64,000 nt of DNA, taken from positions 248,001 to 312,000 of the forward strand of contig JAVKBW010000042.1 in the NCBI GenBank assembly GCA_040222995.1, read 5' to 3'. The notes below the pieces were generated by a model. It had not been told where the DNA came from. It ran no database searches and was given only the letters and a program-made list of their open reading frames with translations. Shown here piece after piece: positions 9,187-17,428 of the stretch. The stretch comes from JAVKBW01 sp040222995. Lineage in GTDB: Bacteria > Pseudomonadota > Alphaproteobacteria > UBA8366 > Aestuariispiraceae. The position numbers and the translations under genes are program-made. The first letter of the stretch is position 1, and each line of letters begins with the position of its first letter.

Positions 9187-10617
9187 TTAGTTGACCAACG
9201 GGTCGAACCGGGCAGGCGCGGGCCGGATGGCGCGAACGCCCTGTCCGGTAATTTCACGAATTTCGAAACTGCGTTCGGCGACGCCGCTCGGCAGTATCCG
9301 GAAAATACCTTCAACGCCGGCAAACCCCTGAACGTTGGTAAGGGCGTCTTCCGAATATTGCGGCTCATCGCCATCGCCGGCGAGCACCGCCGCCAGCGCG
9401 GTGACGTCATAGGCCAGCCAGGCCAGCCGCGCCGGTTTGCGGCCATACAGCGCCTGATACCGGGCATCGAATTTTTCCCTGGTTTCGCTTGGCGGCGCGG
9501 CATACCAGGCGCCGCTGAGCGACGGTTCGCGGTTGAGATTGCCGAATTCATCCCACAATTGCAGACCGAGAACCCGCACGGCCGGCTGGTCGACATCGTA
9601 ATAGGCCAGTTGCGCCGCCAGGGTCTGAAGCATCACCGATGACGTCGCCGGCACCAGTATCGCCTGAAAATCAGGGTCGCCCAGCGTGTCCTGGTCCTGC
9701 AGACGGCTCAGTGCGGCGCGGGACGCCTCGTCATCTTTCGCCTCAAGCTCCGCCATCAGGGTTATCAGATCCTTGCGGCGCTGATCGTAGTCGGATATCC
9801 GCTTGATCGTGTCGGAATAGTCGGTCTCGCCCGGTTCGATGAAGGCAAGGCGGGTGATGCTGGCGCGATACTGCGACACCGTGCGCTGAAACGCCCCGAC
9901 CACGACTTCGCCATAGGCGTTGCGCGGCGCCAGAACGGCGAATCGGGTGATGCCTTCCGCGACCGCGAATTCAACGATCGACTGCACCTGCTGATCGGGC
10001 GTGAACCCCATCACGTAAATGCCGTCGCCGGCGACCGACGGCGTGTTCGAAAACGCCAGTACCGGCAGATTCGACGACCGGGCGATCGGGCCGACGGCAT
10101 TCACCGACCCGGCGAGCAGCGGTCCGATAATCATATCCGCGCCCCGCGTAATCGCCTCGCGGGCCGCCGCTTCCGCACCTGCCGGCGTGCCTTTCGTGTC
10201 GATCGGAATAAGCGTCAGGTTGGGTTTGCGCATATCGAACAGCGCTAGCTGCGCGGTTTCCAGCAACCCCTTGCCGATGGCGGCATGCTGACCGCTCAAC
10301 GGCGCCAGCAGGGCGACCTGCGCGCCGGTGCGCGCCGCCGGCGCCGCAACGCCCTTGCCGTTGTCGAGCATGAACGGGTCTTCGTCCTGCAGCGTCGAAA
10401 GCGCCTCATCGACCGGTCCGCTTTCCTCTTCCGCCACGGAACCGTCCGCGTTCAGCGAATGCGCGGGTAAATCGCCGGATGCCGACTGGTCCGACGGTGG
10501 ATTCGCAATGGTCGGTTCCTCGCCGCCGGTTGCCGAACAGCCGGCAAGCAACAAAACGAACATCCCGGCCAGACCGGTTGTTTTCCAGGAAACTGACTTC
10601 CGCTGAGGCTGCAACAC
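9187..10617 (-). CDS. LppC/LpoA-like lipoprotein, penicillin-binding protein activator
   Basis: A 476-residue outer-membrane lipoprotein related to the C-terminal domain of LpoA, which activates class A penicillin-binding proteins in enterobacteria. A GTG start at 10617 follows GGAGG at good spacing, and Cys27 sits in the lipobox LLAGC. An acidic linker (~30-85) precedes a periplasmic-binding-protein-like domain with VALLAPLSGQHAAIGKGLLE. It diverges from rsmI, the same neighbourhood seen for lpoA/yraN genes in Gammaproteobacteria. In alphaproteobacteria the PBP-activating role is not established for this family and is inferred. Confidence 0.85.
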   Translation of the reverse strand: MLQPQRKSVSWKTTGLAGMFVLLLAGCSATGGEEPTIANPPSDQSASGDLPAHSLNADGSVAEEESGPVDEALSTLQDEDPFMLDNGKGVAAPAARTGAQVALLAPLSGQHAAIGKGLLETAQLALFDMRKPNLTLIPIDTKGTPAGAEAAAREAITRGADMIIGPLLAGSVNAVGPIARSSNLPVLAFSNTPSVAGDGIYVMGFTPDQQVQSIVEFAVAEGITRFAVLAPRNAYGEVVVGAFQRTVSQYRASITRLAFIEPGETDYSDTIKRISDYDQRRKDLITLMAELEAKDDEASRAALSRLQDQDTLGDPDFQAILVPATSSVMLQTLAAQLAYYDVDQPAVRVLGLQLWDEFGNLNREPSLSGAWYAAPPSETREKFDARYQALYGRKPARLAWLAYDVTALAAVLAGDGDEPQYSEDALTNVQGFAGVEGIFRILPSGVAERSFEIREITGQGVRAIRPAPARFDPLVN

Positions 10618-10733
10618 GCCGTTCCTCCGGGCCGTTAAACCGCAAGGGGTGGACAGATGACCGCCGAAAGGCGATTCAGGTATCATTAACGCCAATGTAT
10701 TGCGCGCGTTTAAGGAAACCAAGTGGCGATTCC

Positions 10734-11648
10734 GTGGCAAGTGACAAGAAACCCCTTTCCGGCGACATGAAAGCCGCCCGGCCGGCCCTGACGCCGGGCC
10801 TGTATCTGGTCGCGACGCCGATCGGCAATCTGCGGGATATCACCCTGCGCGCGATCGATATTCTTGGCGATGTCGATCTGATCGCCTGCGAGGATACGCG
10901 GGTCACCGGCCGCCTGCTGGCGCATTACGGCATCGCGACCCAGAAAACGCCGTATCACGATTTCAGCGACGAAGCGGCCCGGCGGCGATTGCTGGATGTG
11001 CTGGACAGCGGACGCTCGGTCGCCCTTGTCAGCGACGCCGGCAGCCCGCTGATCGCCGATCCCGGCTACAAGCTGGTGCGGGACGCGGCGGCGGCGGGCC
11101 ACGCGATTTACCCGGTTCCCGGACCGTCGGCGCTGATCGCTGGCCTGCAGGCGTCGGGCCTACCGACCGACAGGGTGTTGTTTCTCGGCTTTCCCCCTTC
11201 GAAGAAACAGGCCCGGTGCGCTTTTTTCGAATCCGTGGCAACCGTGCAGGCGACGCTCATTTTCTATGAAAGCCCGAAACGGATCGAGGGAACCGTATCC
11301 GACATGGCCGCCGTTCTGGGGCCGGACAGACCGTCATCGATTGCCCGGGAAATCACCAAACTGCATGAAGAACATCGTCGCGGTTCGCTGGCCGACCTTT
11401 CTGCCTCGCTGCCAGGCATGGCGAAAAAGGGCGAGCTGGTCGTGATCGTCGGCCCGCCATCGACCGAAACGCCGCCGCTGGAACCGGCCGACATCGACCG
11501 CCTGTTGCTGGCGGCATTACAGGAAGGCGGCGTCAAACAGGCGGCAGCTTCCGTCGCCCGCGAGACGGGACGCCCGAAGCGCGATCTTTACGCCCGCGCC
11601 GTCGCACTGAAGAGCGACGCCAGAGATCGTTCGGACAATGACGGCTGA
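10734..11648 (+). CDS. rsmI: 16S rRNA (cytidine1402-2'-O)-methyltransferase
   Basis: RsmI methylates the ribose of C1402 in 16S rRNA using S-adenosylmethionine. The 304-residue product has the tetrapyrrole-methylase-fold N-terminus LVATPIGNLRDITLRA, ACEDTRVT, the glycine-rich VSDAGSPLIADPG, and PVPGPSA. The C-terminal HTH-like tail KRDLYARAVAL is typical. The start is uncertain: GTG 10734 and ATG 10767 are both plausible, and both leave the family N-terminus intact. It overlaps yraN by 11 bp and diverges from the LppC-like gene. Confidence 0.93.
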   Translation: MASDKKPLSGDMKAARPALTPGLYLVATPIGNLRDITLRAIDILGDVDLIACEDTRVTGRLLAHYGIATQKTPYHDFSDEAARRRLLDVLDSGRSVALVSDAGSPLIADPGYKLVRDAAAAGHAIYPVPGPSALIAGLQASGLPTDRVLFLGFPPSKKQARCAFFESVATVQATLIFYESPKRIEGTVSDMAAVLGPDRPSSIAREITKLHEEHRRGSLADLSASLPGMAKKGELVVIVGPPSTETPPLEPADIDRLLLAALQEGGVKQAAASVARETGRPKRDLYARAVALKSDARDRSDNDG

Positions 11649-11997
11649 TCGCCGCCGCAAGGCCGAATCGGCCGGAAGGCGGGCGGAAACAATCGCCGCC
11701 GGCTGGTTGCGCCTGAAAGGCTATCGCATCGTTGCGCGGCGGCACAGGACGCCGGTTGGAGAAATCGACCTGCTGGCGAAACGGGGCCGGACGCTGGTCG
11801 CAGTGGAGGTAAAGGAACGGCCCGGCCGCGAAATCGGCCTTGCCGCGGTCAGTGAAAAACAATGGTCACGCATCGCCCGGACGGTCGAATGGACACTTTC
11901 CAGTCGCCCGGACCTTGCGGAATCGGTCATACGGTTCGATCTTGTTGTGGTCTGCGGGCTTCGCCCACACCATATAATCGACGCCTGGCGACCATAA
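11638..11997 (+). CDS. YraN family (UPF0102) putative endonuclease
   Basis: A 119-residue small protein of the YraN/UPF0102 family. It contains the restriction-endonuclease-like core: GEIDLLA (catalytic Asp/Glu) and VAVEVKER (the E-x-K motif). Length and gene order (directly after rsmI with an 11-bp overlap) match the widely conserved rsmI-yraN pair. The biological role is unknown; Holliday-junction or DNA-repair activity has been suggested from the fold only. Confidence 0.9.
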   Translation: MTADRRRKAESAGRRAETIAAGWLRLKGYRIVARRHRTPVGEIDLLAKRGRTLVAVEVKERPGREIGLAAVSEKQWSRIARTVEWTLSSRPDLAESVIRFDLVVVCGLRPHHIIDAWRP

Positions 11998-12020
11998 CGG
12001 AATCAGGATGAGGTAACCCG

Positions 12021-12647
12021 ATGATCAAACGACCGACAAAAAACCTGTACAGGACGGCGGCGGCCTGCCTGATCGCCATCCTGCCGCTGGCCGGGTGCAC
12101 GCCTGTCGGCATGGCGGTCGGCGCGGGCGCAACGGCGGGGTCCGCCGCCATGCAGGAGCGCGGCTTCGAACAAAGCGTTCGCGATTCCGTAACGGAAGCA
12201 GCGATTTCAAAGGCTTTGTTCGACCGGGATCTCAATGTTTTCGCCAATCTGAATGTGGAGGTTGTCGAAGGCCGGGTTCTGCTGACCGGCTTCGTGCCGA
12301 CGCAAGAAGACCGGCTGGCCGCCGTCAGGTATTCCTGGGAACGGGACGAAGTCACCGATGTGATCAATGAAATTCAGATCGGCGATTCCGAGGCCATCAC
12401 GTCGAAGGCCCGCGACAAGCTGATCGCGTCGGAGATTCGCGCCGATATAACCATTGATGAGAAGATCAAAGCCGTAAACTATTCCATAGAAGTGGTGAAC
12501 GGGACGGTCTATCTTTTCGGCATCGCACAGAATCAGCAGGAACTGGACCGCGTGGTCGCCCATGCCCGCAAGGTCGAGTATGTCCGGCGCATCGTGACAG
12601 ACCATATGGTGATGAAAGATGACCCACGCCGAAAATCTTCCACCTGA
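12021..12647 (+). CDS. BON-domain lipoprotein
   Basis: A 208-residue lipoprotein with a lipobox LAGC (Cys26) and two tandem BON domains, about residues 50-112 and 120-190, each with the conserved V...G.V.L.G pattern. This is the architecture of DolP (YraP), an outer-membrane quality-control protein that in Gammaproteobacteria also lies near yraN/lpoA. GAGGT precedes ATG 12021. The end overlaps the SirB1 gene by 29 bp. A role in outer-membrane integrity is inferred from family and neighbourhood. Confidence 0.88.
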   Translation: MIKRPTKNLYRTAAACLIAILPLAGCTPVGMAVGAGATAGSAAMQERGFEQSVRDSVTEAAISKALFDRDLNVFANLNVEVVEGRVLLTGFVPTQEDRLAAVRYSWERDEVTDVINEIQIGDSEAITSKARDKLIASEIRADITIDEKIKAVNYSIEVVNGTVYLFGIAQNQQELDRVVAHARKVEYVRRIVTDHMVMKDDPRRKSST

Positions 12648-13488
12648 AACGGGGCGCGATCCGCGCCGGTTTCTGCGCTGCCTGACCGAACAGGATGACG
12701 GCCGTCTGCCGCTGGCCCATGCCGCGCTGGCGGCGGCGAAGCTGGACCCGATTTCCGCATCGTCCGACGACAGGGTGGACGAAGCCCTGCAACAGCTCGA
12801 TTCCCTGGGGGCCAGCCTGGCCACCCGTATGGGGCCGTCGCCACCCGACGCGGCGACCGCCGCCGACTGTCTTGCCGGCATCCTGCACATGGAAGCCGGG
12901 TTTACCGGCGATTCCGACAGTTACGACGATCTGCGCAACGGCAACCTGTTTCGCGTTCTGGAACGCCGGCGCGGCCTTCCGGTCGCTTTGGGCATCATCT
13001 ACATGCATGTCGGGCGGGCCGCTGGTCTGACGGTCGACGGCCTGGCCTTTCCCGGGCATTTTCTGGTCCGGGTTGAGACGGCGGGCAGCCGGGTTGTCGT
13101 CGATCCGTTCTTCGACGGTATCCAGCGCGACGCCCCGTCGCTTCGGGAATTGCTGAAAACCATGCAGGGCGCCGGGTCGGAACTGACAGCCGGTCATTAC
13201 GACACCGTACCGGACCGGGATGTGCTGTTTCGTCTGCAGAACAACATCAAGATGCGGCTGATCGACAGCGAACGCCTGTCCGACGCCGCCAGCGTGGTGG
13301 AAACCATGGTCATGATGCGGCCCGGCGAACCGACCCTGTGGCGCGACGCCGGCATCCTGCACGCCAATGCCGGCAACCTGCGCGCCGCCATCGAGGCCTT
13401 CGGCCATTTCATGGACCTCGAACCGCGGCAGAACGCCAGACTGCAGGTTCAGGCGCTGGTGGACGATCTGAAAAACCGGCTGAACTGA
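12619..13488 (+). CDS. SirB1 family protein (transglutaminase-like plus TPR)
   Basis: A 289-residue SirB1/YchA-type protein. The central part has the family core DLRNGNLFRVLERRRGLPVALGI and the FPGHFLV motif of the transglutaminase-like fold. The last ~90 residues form TPR-like helices (LWRDAGILHANAGNLRAAIEAF). No secretion signal is visible. It overlaps the BON lipoprotein gene by 29 bp and is 31 bp before gshB, suggesting cotranscription. The molecular function of SirB1 proteins is unknown. Confidence 0.85.
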   Translation: MTHAENLPPETGRDPRRFLRCLTEQDDGRLPLAHAALAAAKLDPISASSDDRVDEALQQLDSLGASLATRMGPSPPDAATAADCLAGILHMEAGFTGDSDSYDDLRNGNLFRVLERRRGLPVALGIIYMHVGRAAGLTVDGLAFPGHFLVRVETAGSRVVVDPFFDGIQRDAPSLRELLKTMQGAGSELTAGHYDTVPDRDVLFRLQNNIKMRLIDSERLSDAASVVETMVMMRPGEPTLWRDAGILHANAGNLRAAIEAFGHFMDLEPRQNARLQVQALVDDLKNRLN

Positions 13489-13519
13489 AAACACTCACCA
13501 TACTTTCCGGGGGAACAAG

Positions 13520-14461
13520 ATGGCACTTTCCGTTGCGATCCAGATGGATCCGATTTCCAATATCGATATCGACGGCGACAGCTCGTTCGTGCTGGCCCTG
13601 GAGGCGCAGAACCGCGGTCATAAACTGTGGCATTACGGCCCGACCGATCTGACCTATGGCGACGGCGATGTCTGGGCGCATGCGCAGCCGATGACGGTGC
13701 GCCGCAAGAAAGGCGACCATTTCGAGCTCGGGCCGATGCGAAAGCTCGATCTGGCCGACGACGTCGATGTCATACTGATGCGGCAGGACCCGCCCTTCGA
13801 TATGTCTTACATCACCGCCACCCATCTGCTGGAACTGATCCACCCCGATACCCTGGTGGTGAACGACCCGGTATCGGTGCGCAACGCGCCGGAAAAGCTT
13901 CTGGTCACCCACTGGCCGGATCTGATGCCGCCGACCCTGATCACCAGAAATATCGACGATATCAGGGTTTTCCGCTCAGAACACCGCGATATCATCGTCA
14001 AACCCCTGTTCGGCAACGGCGGCGCCGGCGTGTTCCATCTGCGCGAGGGAGACGGCAACCTGAATTCGCTGCTGGAAATGTTCGCCGCCGTATCGCGCGA
14101 TCCGGTGATGGTGCAGGCTTATCTGCCCGCCGTCAGGCAGGGCGACAAGCGCATCATTCTGGTCGACGGGCATGCCGCCGGCGCAGTAAACCGGGTCCCC
14201 GCCGAGGGTGAAACCCGGTCGAACATGCATGTCGGCGGCCGGCCTGAAAAATCCGTCATGAGCAAGCGGGACCACGAAATCTGCGAAATCATCGGCCCGA
14301 CCCTGAAAAAGATGGGGCTGATTTTCGTCGGCATCGACGTGATCGGCGACTATCTCACCGAAATCAACGTCACCTCGCCGACCGGCCTGCAGGAAATCGG
14401 CCGCTTCGACGCAATCTCGCTGGAAGCCATACTCTGGGACGCTATCGAGGCGAAGCTTTAG
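13520..14461 (+). CDS. gshB: Glutathione synthase
   Basis: Catalyses ATP-dependent ligation of gamma-glutamylcysteine and glycine, the last step of glutathione synthesis. The 313-residue product has the prokaryotic GshB N-terminus (VAIQMDPISNIDIDGDSSF), the MRQDPPFDMSY motif, the ATP-grasp segment IIVKPLFGNGGAGVF, and the C-terminal DVIGDYLTEINVTSPTGLQE with metal-binding residues. A GGGG stretch precedes the ATG. It is transcribed with the rsmI-yraN-BON-SirB1 set; comM follows 72 bp later. Confidence 0.95.
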   Translation: MALSVAIQMDPISNIDIDGDSSFVLALEAQNRGHKLWHYGPTDLTYGDGDVWAHAQPMTVRRKKGDHFELGPMRKLDLADDVDVILMRQDPPFDMSYITATHLLELIHPDTLVVNDPVSVRNAPEKLLVTHWPDLMPPTLITRNIDDIRVFRSEHRDIIVKPLFGNGGAGVFHLREGDGNLNSLLEMFAAVSRDPVMVQAYLPAVRQGDKRIILVDGHAAGAVNRVPAEGETRSNMHVGGRPEKSVMSKRDHEICEIIGPTLKKMGLIFVGIDVIGDYLTEINVTSPTGLQEIGRFDAISLEAILWDAIEAKL

Positions 14462-14533
14462 CAGACGAGCATTTCCCGTTTGGCGTCTTCCGATTGAACG
14501 GCTAGTGTCCACCGAAACCTGAACGGGCAGACA

Positions 14534-15453
14534 ATGGTTGCGCATGTGACGACAGTGGCGTTTCTGGGCATCGACACACGGCCGGTCGATGTGCAGGTGC
14601 AGATGGCGGGCGGCCTGCCCGCTTTCGCCATTGTCGGGCTGGCCGACAAGGCCGTCGCGGAAAGCAAGGAACGGGTGCGTGCCGCGCTCGCCTCCGCCGG
14701 CCTGGCCCTGCCGCCGAAACGCATCACCGTCAACCTGTCGCCGGCCGACCTGCAGAAGGAAGGCAGCCATTACGACCTGCCGATCGCGCTGGGACTGATG
14801 ATGGCGATGGATGTATTGCCGCAGGACGCCATTGATCCGTTCATCGTGCTCGGCGAACTCGGGCTGGATTCCAGGCTTGCCCCGGTCGCCGGCGTGCTGC
14901 CGGCGGCGATGGCCGCGGCGGCGGAGGGTCGCGGCCTGATCTGCCCGGCGGCCTGCGGACCGGAAGCGGCGTGGTCCGGCGAGACGGACATCCTCGCCCC
15001 GGTCGATCTGCTGGAACTGGTCAATCACATGAAAGGCCGGTTCGCCCTGCCGCAACCGGAGCCACCGACGGTCGCCGACAGTCGGGCGGCGATACCGGAC
15101 CTTGCCGATATCAAGGGGCAGGAAAGCGCCCGGCGCGCACTGGAAATCGCGGCGGCGGGCGGCCATAACCTGCTGATGAACGGCCCGCCCGGGGCCGGCA
15201 AGAGCATGCTGGCGCACCGTCTGCCGGGAATTCTTCCCGATCTGTCCGCCGCCGAGGCGCTGGAGCTGTCGACCATCCGCAGCGTCGCCGGCGTGCTCGG
15301 CGAAACCGGTCTGACCCGGCTGCGCCCGTTCCGCGACCCGCATCATTCGACCAGCATTCCGGCCCTTGTCGGCGGCGGCACACGGGCGAAGCCGGGCGAG
15401 ATCAGCCTTGCCCATAACGGCGTCCTGTTTCTTGATGAACTGCCGGAATTCCA
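14534..15453 (+). pseudogene. comM: comM/yifB Mg-chelatase-like AAA ATPase, 5' fragment disrupted by IS
   Basis: The N-terminal 306 codons of ComM (YifB), the hexameric helicase that extends strand exchange during natural transformation. The Lon-protease-like N-terminal domain (VQMAGGLPAFAIVGLADKAVAES), Walker A GPPGAGKS (217-224) and Walker B VLFLDE (297-302) are present. Five codons after Walker B the reading frame enters the inserted element and stops at TAG 15466. Removing the element plus one target copy (3,504 bp, a multiple of three) joins this frame to the fragment at 18958, giving ELPEFQRGALEAL and a normal-length ~505-residue protein. The locus is therefore a recent, otherwise undecayed knock-out. 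Confidence 0.96.
15446..15453. repeat. Target-site duplication, left copy (GAATTCCA)
   Basis: The 8-bp direct repeat GAATTCCA lies immediately left of the element and recurs at 18950-18957 immediately right of it. Eight bases is the duplication length usual for IS1595-family insertions. Confidence 0.93.
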
Positions 15454-15471
15454 CGGCATTAGGTAGCAAAC
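15454..15471. repeat. Terminal inverted repeat, left
   Basis: The sequence CGGCATTAGGTAGCAAAC is the exact reverse complement of 18932-18949. After one mismatch (A versus G) a further CACC also matches, so the imperfect repeat extends to ~23 bp. The TAG inside it terminates the broken comM frame. Confidence 0.96.
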
Positions 15472-15519
15472 ACACCAAAGAATTATAGTCGTATTCGCCC
15501 GGCCTAACTAGGGTGAAGT

Positions 15520-15954
15520 ATGGCTGAAACTCACGTTGTATCCGCGCTGATTACAAAGCGCTCCGACCTCGCCGCAGAGATAGAGCATCTACAAACCCAG
15601 CTACGCCAGAAAGTCCTGGAACTGGACCACGTAGAGGCAACGCTCCGCATCTTCTCCCCTGACATCGACATGCCAGACGTAATGCCAAGGCGTGTCCCTA
15701 CCGTTCACCATGCTTTCCGGGGTGAAGTAACCCGGATTGTCCTAGACGCCCTCAGAGCCACCGAAAGGCCCCTGACAAGCGTTCAACTGGCAGAGGCCGT
15801 CATGCGCGAGCGTGGGCTAGACACGACCGATAAACAGCTACGCCGCACTATGTCCCGCCGTGTAGGGGCCTGTCTCCGTCACTGGCGCAATAGAGGCGCT
15901 GTTAAGTCAGAACGGGGGCCGGGAGAACAGAATATGTGGACGGTGGTGGATTAA
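15520..15954 (+). CDS. Passenger protein: coiled coil plus winged-helix-like domain
   Basis: A 144-residue protein carried by the element. Residues ~14-45 are heptad-like (LAAEIEHLQTQLRQKVLELD), suggesting a coiled coil. Residues ~70-144 read as a winged-helix-like DNA-binding fold (GEVTRIVLDALRATERPLTSVQLAEAVMRERG, then a basic RRTMSRRVGACLRHWRNRG), ending in a WTVVD strand. AGGGTGAAGT precedes ATG 15520. The likely role is transcriptional or transposition regulation, by fold only. I recall similar small genes beside insertion sequences in alphaproteobacteria but cannot verify this here. Confidence 0.72.
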   Translation: MAETHVVSALITKRSDLAAEIEHLQTQLRQKVLELDHVEATLRIFSPDIDMPDVMPRRVPTVHHAFRGEVTRIVLDALRATERPLTSVQLAEAVMRERGLDTTDKQLRRTMSRRVGACLRHWRNRGAVKSERGPGEQNMWTVVD

Positions 15955-16014
15955 ACCCGACTCGCTACATCCTGTGCTTGTTCCGATGGCCAACACCCGA
16001 TATAGTAAGTCGCA

Positions 16015-16044
16015 GTCAAAAAGAAAGCCAGCGACTAGCTGGCT
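16015..16044 (-). terminator. Intrinsic terminator for leftward transcription inside the element
   Basis: The 7-bp perfect stem AGCCAGC/GCTGGCT (16026-16032 with 16038-16044, loop GACTA) is followed on the minus strand by TTCTTTTT. It is placed to stop minus-strand transcription from the transposase gene before it runs into the 144-aa gene. Confidence 0.7.
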
Positions 16045-16056
16045 CTCATTATTGAC

Positions 16057-16124
16057 GGGGATGGCAGGGTGCGGCAGGCGGACTTCCCATTCGGCGGCCT
16101 CGGGTTCAAGTCCCGACATCTCCA
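16057..16124 (+). other. tRNA/tmRNA-like acceptor and T-arm segment
   Basis: GGGGATG (16057-16063) can pair with CATCTCC (16117-16123), including a G3-U70-type wobble, the alanine identity pair also present in tmRNA. Immediately inside the 3' strand is a perfect T-arm: TCGGG, loop TTCAAGT, CCCGA (16100-16116). The interior ~36 nt does not form a recognisable D-arm or anticodon arm and the unit is ~68 nt without an encoded CCA, so it is not a normal tRNA. A strong terminator starts 11 nt later. It may be a captured 3' remnant of a tRNA or tmRNA gene, or part of a small RNA. Confidence 0.45.
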
Positions 16125-16134
16125 TTCAACTCTC

Positions 16135-16164
16135 GGGCGACCTTAACGGGTCGCCCTTTTCTTT
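16135..16164 (+). terminator. Strong rho-independent terminator
   Basis: A perfect 8-bp stem GGGCGACC/GGTCGCCC with loop TTAACG is followed by TTTTCTTT. It closes the transcription unit containing the 144-aa gene and the tRNA-like segment, and insulates the ribbon-helix-helix gene downstream. Confidence 0.85.
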
Positions 16165-16202
16165 GCGTAGTAAAGGGTCAAAAACGACTCGTTGTCAACA
16201 CA

Positions 16203-16222
16203 AAAGTACTTTAAAGTACTTT
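16203..16222. promoter_or_regulatory. Tandem palindromes before the RHH gene, candidate autoregulatory operator
   Basis: Two back-to-back copies of the 10-bp palindrome AAAGTACTTT occupy 16203-16222, and the start codon of the small ribbon-helix-helix-like gene is at 16224. The repeats cover where a ribosome site would be. Tandem short palindromes at one-helical-turn spacing are typical binding sites of RHH repressors, so autorepression is likely (inference). Confidence 0.65.
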
Positions 16223-16223
16223 C

Positions 16224-16463
16224 ATGGCGAAACCTTACAACGACAAAAAATTTCAGCTTGGCGAACCGCTCGCATCAAAACTGAAAGATTTTTGCGCTGC
16301 GAATTATAATTGCGCAGCGGTAGATGTTATTCGAGATGCCTTGAATGAACACATCGACCGCCGCTTACAAAGTCACGACATGAGAAGGCGGTTTATAGAC
16401 GCGCGGAATGAGCGGTTGTCTAAAGGCGATAATGTGGTTTCTTTGTCTGAAGATAAGGACTAG
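16224..16463 (+). CDS. Small ribbon-helix-helix-like DNA-binding protein (passenger)
   Basis: A 79-residue basic protein. Residues ~8-50 fit a ribbon-helix-helix: a short strand (KKFQLGEPLA), helix LKDFCAANY, then AVDVIRDALNEHIDRRLQ, the ParD/CopG-like second helix. The C-terminal tail is charged. No toxin partner lies beside it. Its stop overlaps the convergent transposase stop through a shared CTAG. The tandem AAAGTACTTT palindromes directly before the ATG suggest self-repression; it might also regulate the transposase from the facing side. No clear ribosome site is seen. Confidence 0.65.
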   Translation: MAKPYNDKKFQLGEPLASKLKDFCAANYNCAAVDVIRDALNEHIDRRLQSHDMRRRFIDARNERLSKGDNVVSLSEDKD

Positions 16464-17413
16464 CGCTGCCAATACCCTTTCCACTGCTGCGATACCGAAT
16501 GCGCCAGTGTTGCGCTCGCTACCATCGCGAATTGTTCCCCGTTCGATACCCGGCGATAGTCTTCCCGCCATGCGTTTTCGTTTGCGTAGGCTTGGAGATA
16601 CCGACCGCTGATATGGTGGTGCGTACCGATCTCCGCACGGCGAAGGCGTGAGAAGAAAGACTCTGCTTGGTTGGTGCAAACGTCTTCGTTCGCAAACTCT
16701 ACCGAATGGTTGATCCGGTCTGTTTTGAACCGGCTGTGCAACGCATCCCAGCAAGAGGCTTCATCGGCATAGACATGCGTTCCCGGCTCTACCCGGCGCA
16801 CGACTTCGCCAAGGCTGGCATGCTCGGAGTCACATACGAACGGGAACGTCTTGCCGTTCCGCTCACGCATCACGACAACTACCCGGCGCTTTCCAGTGCG
16901 GTTTTTCTTAAGGCGGAGGTCTTTCCGGTCTTCCTTACGGTTCTCCGGCTTCACGTAACCGCCGAAGTATGCGCCATCGACCTCTACCGAACCCTTGACT
17001 GTGCGTGCCTTCATTTCCGCGCCCATCGCCTCACGCAGCTTGTGAGCGAGAACAAAGGCCGTCTTGTACTGGCAATCCAGGTCGCGGCTTAACTGCAATG
17101 CAGAGACGCCCTTAGCGCCATTCACAAAGATTGCAATCGCGGCCAGCAGGTCGCGGATCGCCATCTTGCGGCTGGCAAAGATAGTGTCCGTCGTGACGCT
17201 GAATTGAGCGTGGCACGACTTGCATTTGAAAATGCGACGGGCCTTGTACTCGTAACAAACAGCGCAGCCGCAACGCGGGCAAACCGCTTCGCCGCCGTTC
17301 TCTGCCCAACGGATCTTCTTGAACGTGTCGAATGCTTCGTCATCCGTAAGGCGCATGACCTTAACGAGACTGAGTGTCCGGGCGTTTGCTGAAAGCAGGA
17401 AGTGTTGAGACAT
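16460..17413 (-). CDS. IS1595-family (ISXO2-like) transposase
   Basis: A 317-residue transposase. The N-terminal zinc ribbon has CPRCG and CKSC (Cys45, 48, 64, 67). The catalytic domain shows VEVDGAYFGG (Asp146), HVYADEAS (Asp217) and TNQAESFFSRLRR (Asn248/Glu251), the acidic set of the ISXO2/IS1595 DDE group. The ATG at 17413 follows GGTGA; a GTG at 17422 is possible. No frameshift or internal stop is present, so the enzyme looks functional. It moves the whole 3.5-kb element through the matched 18-bp ends. Confidence 0.95.
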   Translation of the reverse strand: MSQHFLLSANARTLSLVKVMRLTDDEAFDTFKKIRWAENGGEAVCPRCGCAVCYEYKARRIFKCKSCHAQFSVTTDTIFASRKMAIRDLLAAIAIFVNGAKGVSALQLSRDLDCQYKTAFVLAHKLREAMGAEMKARTVKGSVEVDGAYFGGYVKPENRKEDRKDLRLKKNRTGKRRVVVVMRERNGKTFPFVCDSEHASLGEVVRRVEPGTHVYADEASCWDALHSRFKTDRINHSVEFANEDVCTNQAESFFSRLRRAEIGTHHHISGRYLQAYANENAWREDYRRVSNGEQFAMVASATLAHSVSQQWKGYWQR

Positions 17414-17428
17414 TTTTATCACCGTTTT

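Noticed and set aside
13976..15478. 500-aa antisense frame opposite gshB and comM
   Set aside because: It spans two real genes plus the element end and has shadow-like composition.
16057..16124. Calling this segment a functional tRNA gene
   Set aside because: Acceptor and T-arm pair well but no D-arm or anticodon stem forms in the interior and the length is too short; listed only as tRNA-like.
15907..16125. Minus-strand 72-aa frame beginning MEMSGLEPEA
   Set aside because: It is the antisense reading of the tRNA-like segment and the terminator hairpin; such frames are a common artefact of tRNA-like sequence.
16224..17413. Toxin-antitoxin pair involving the RHH protein
   Set aside because: The only adjacent partner is the transposase on the opposite strand; no RelE/ParE/PIN-like frame is present.
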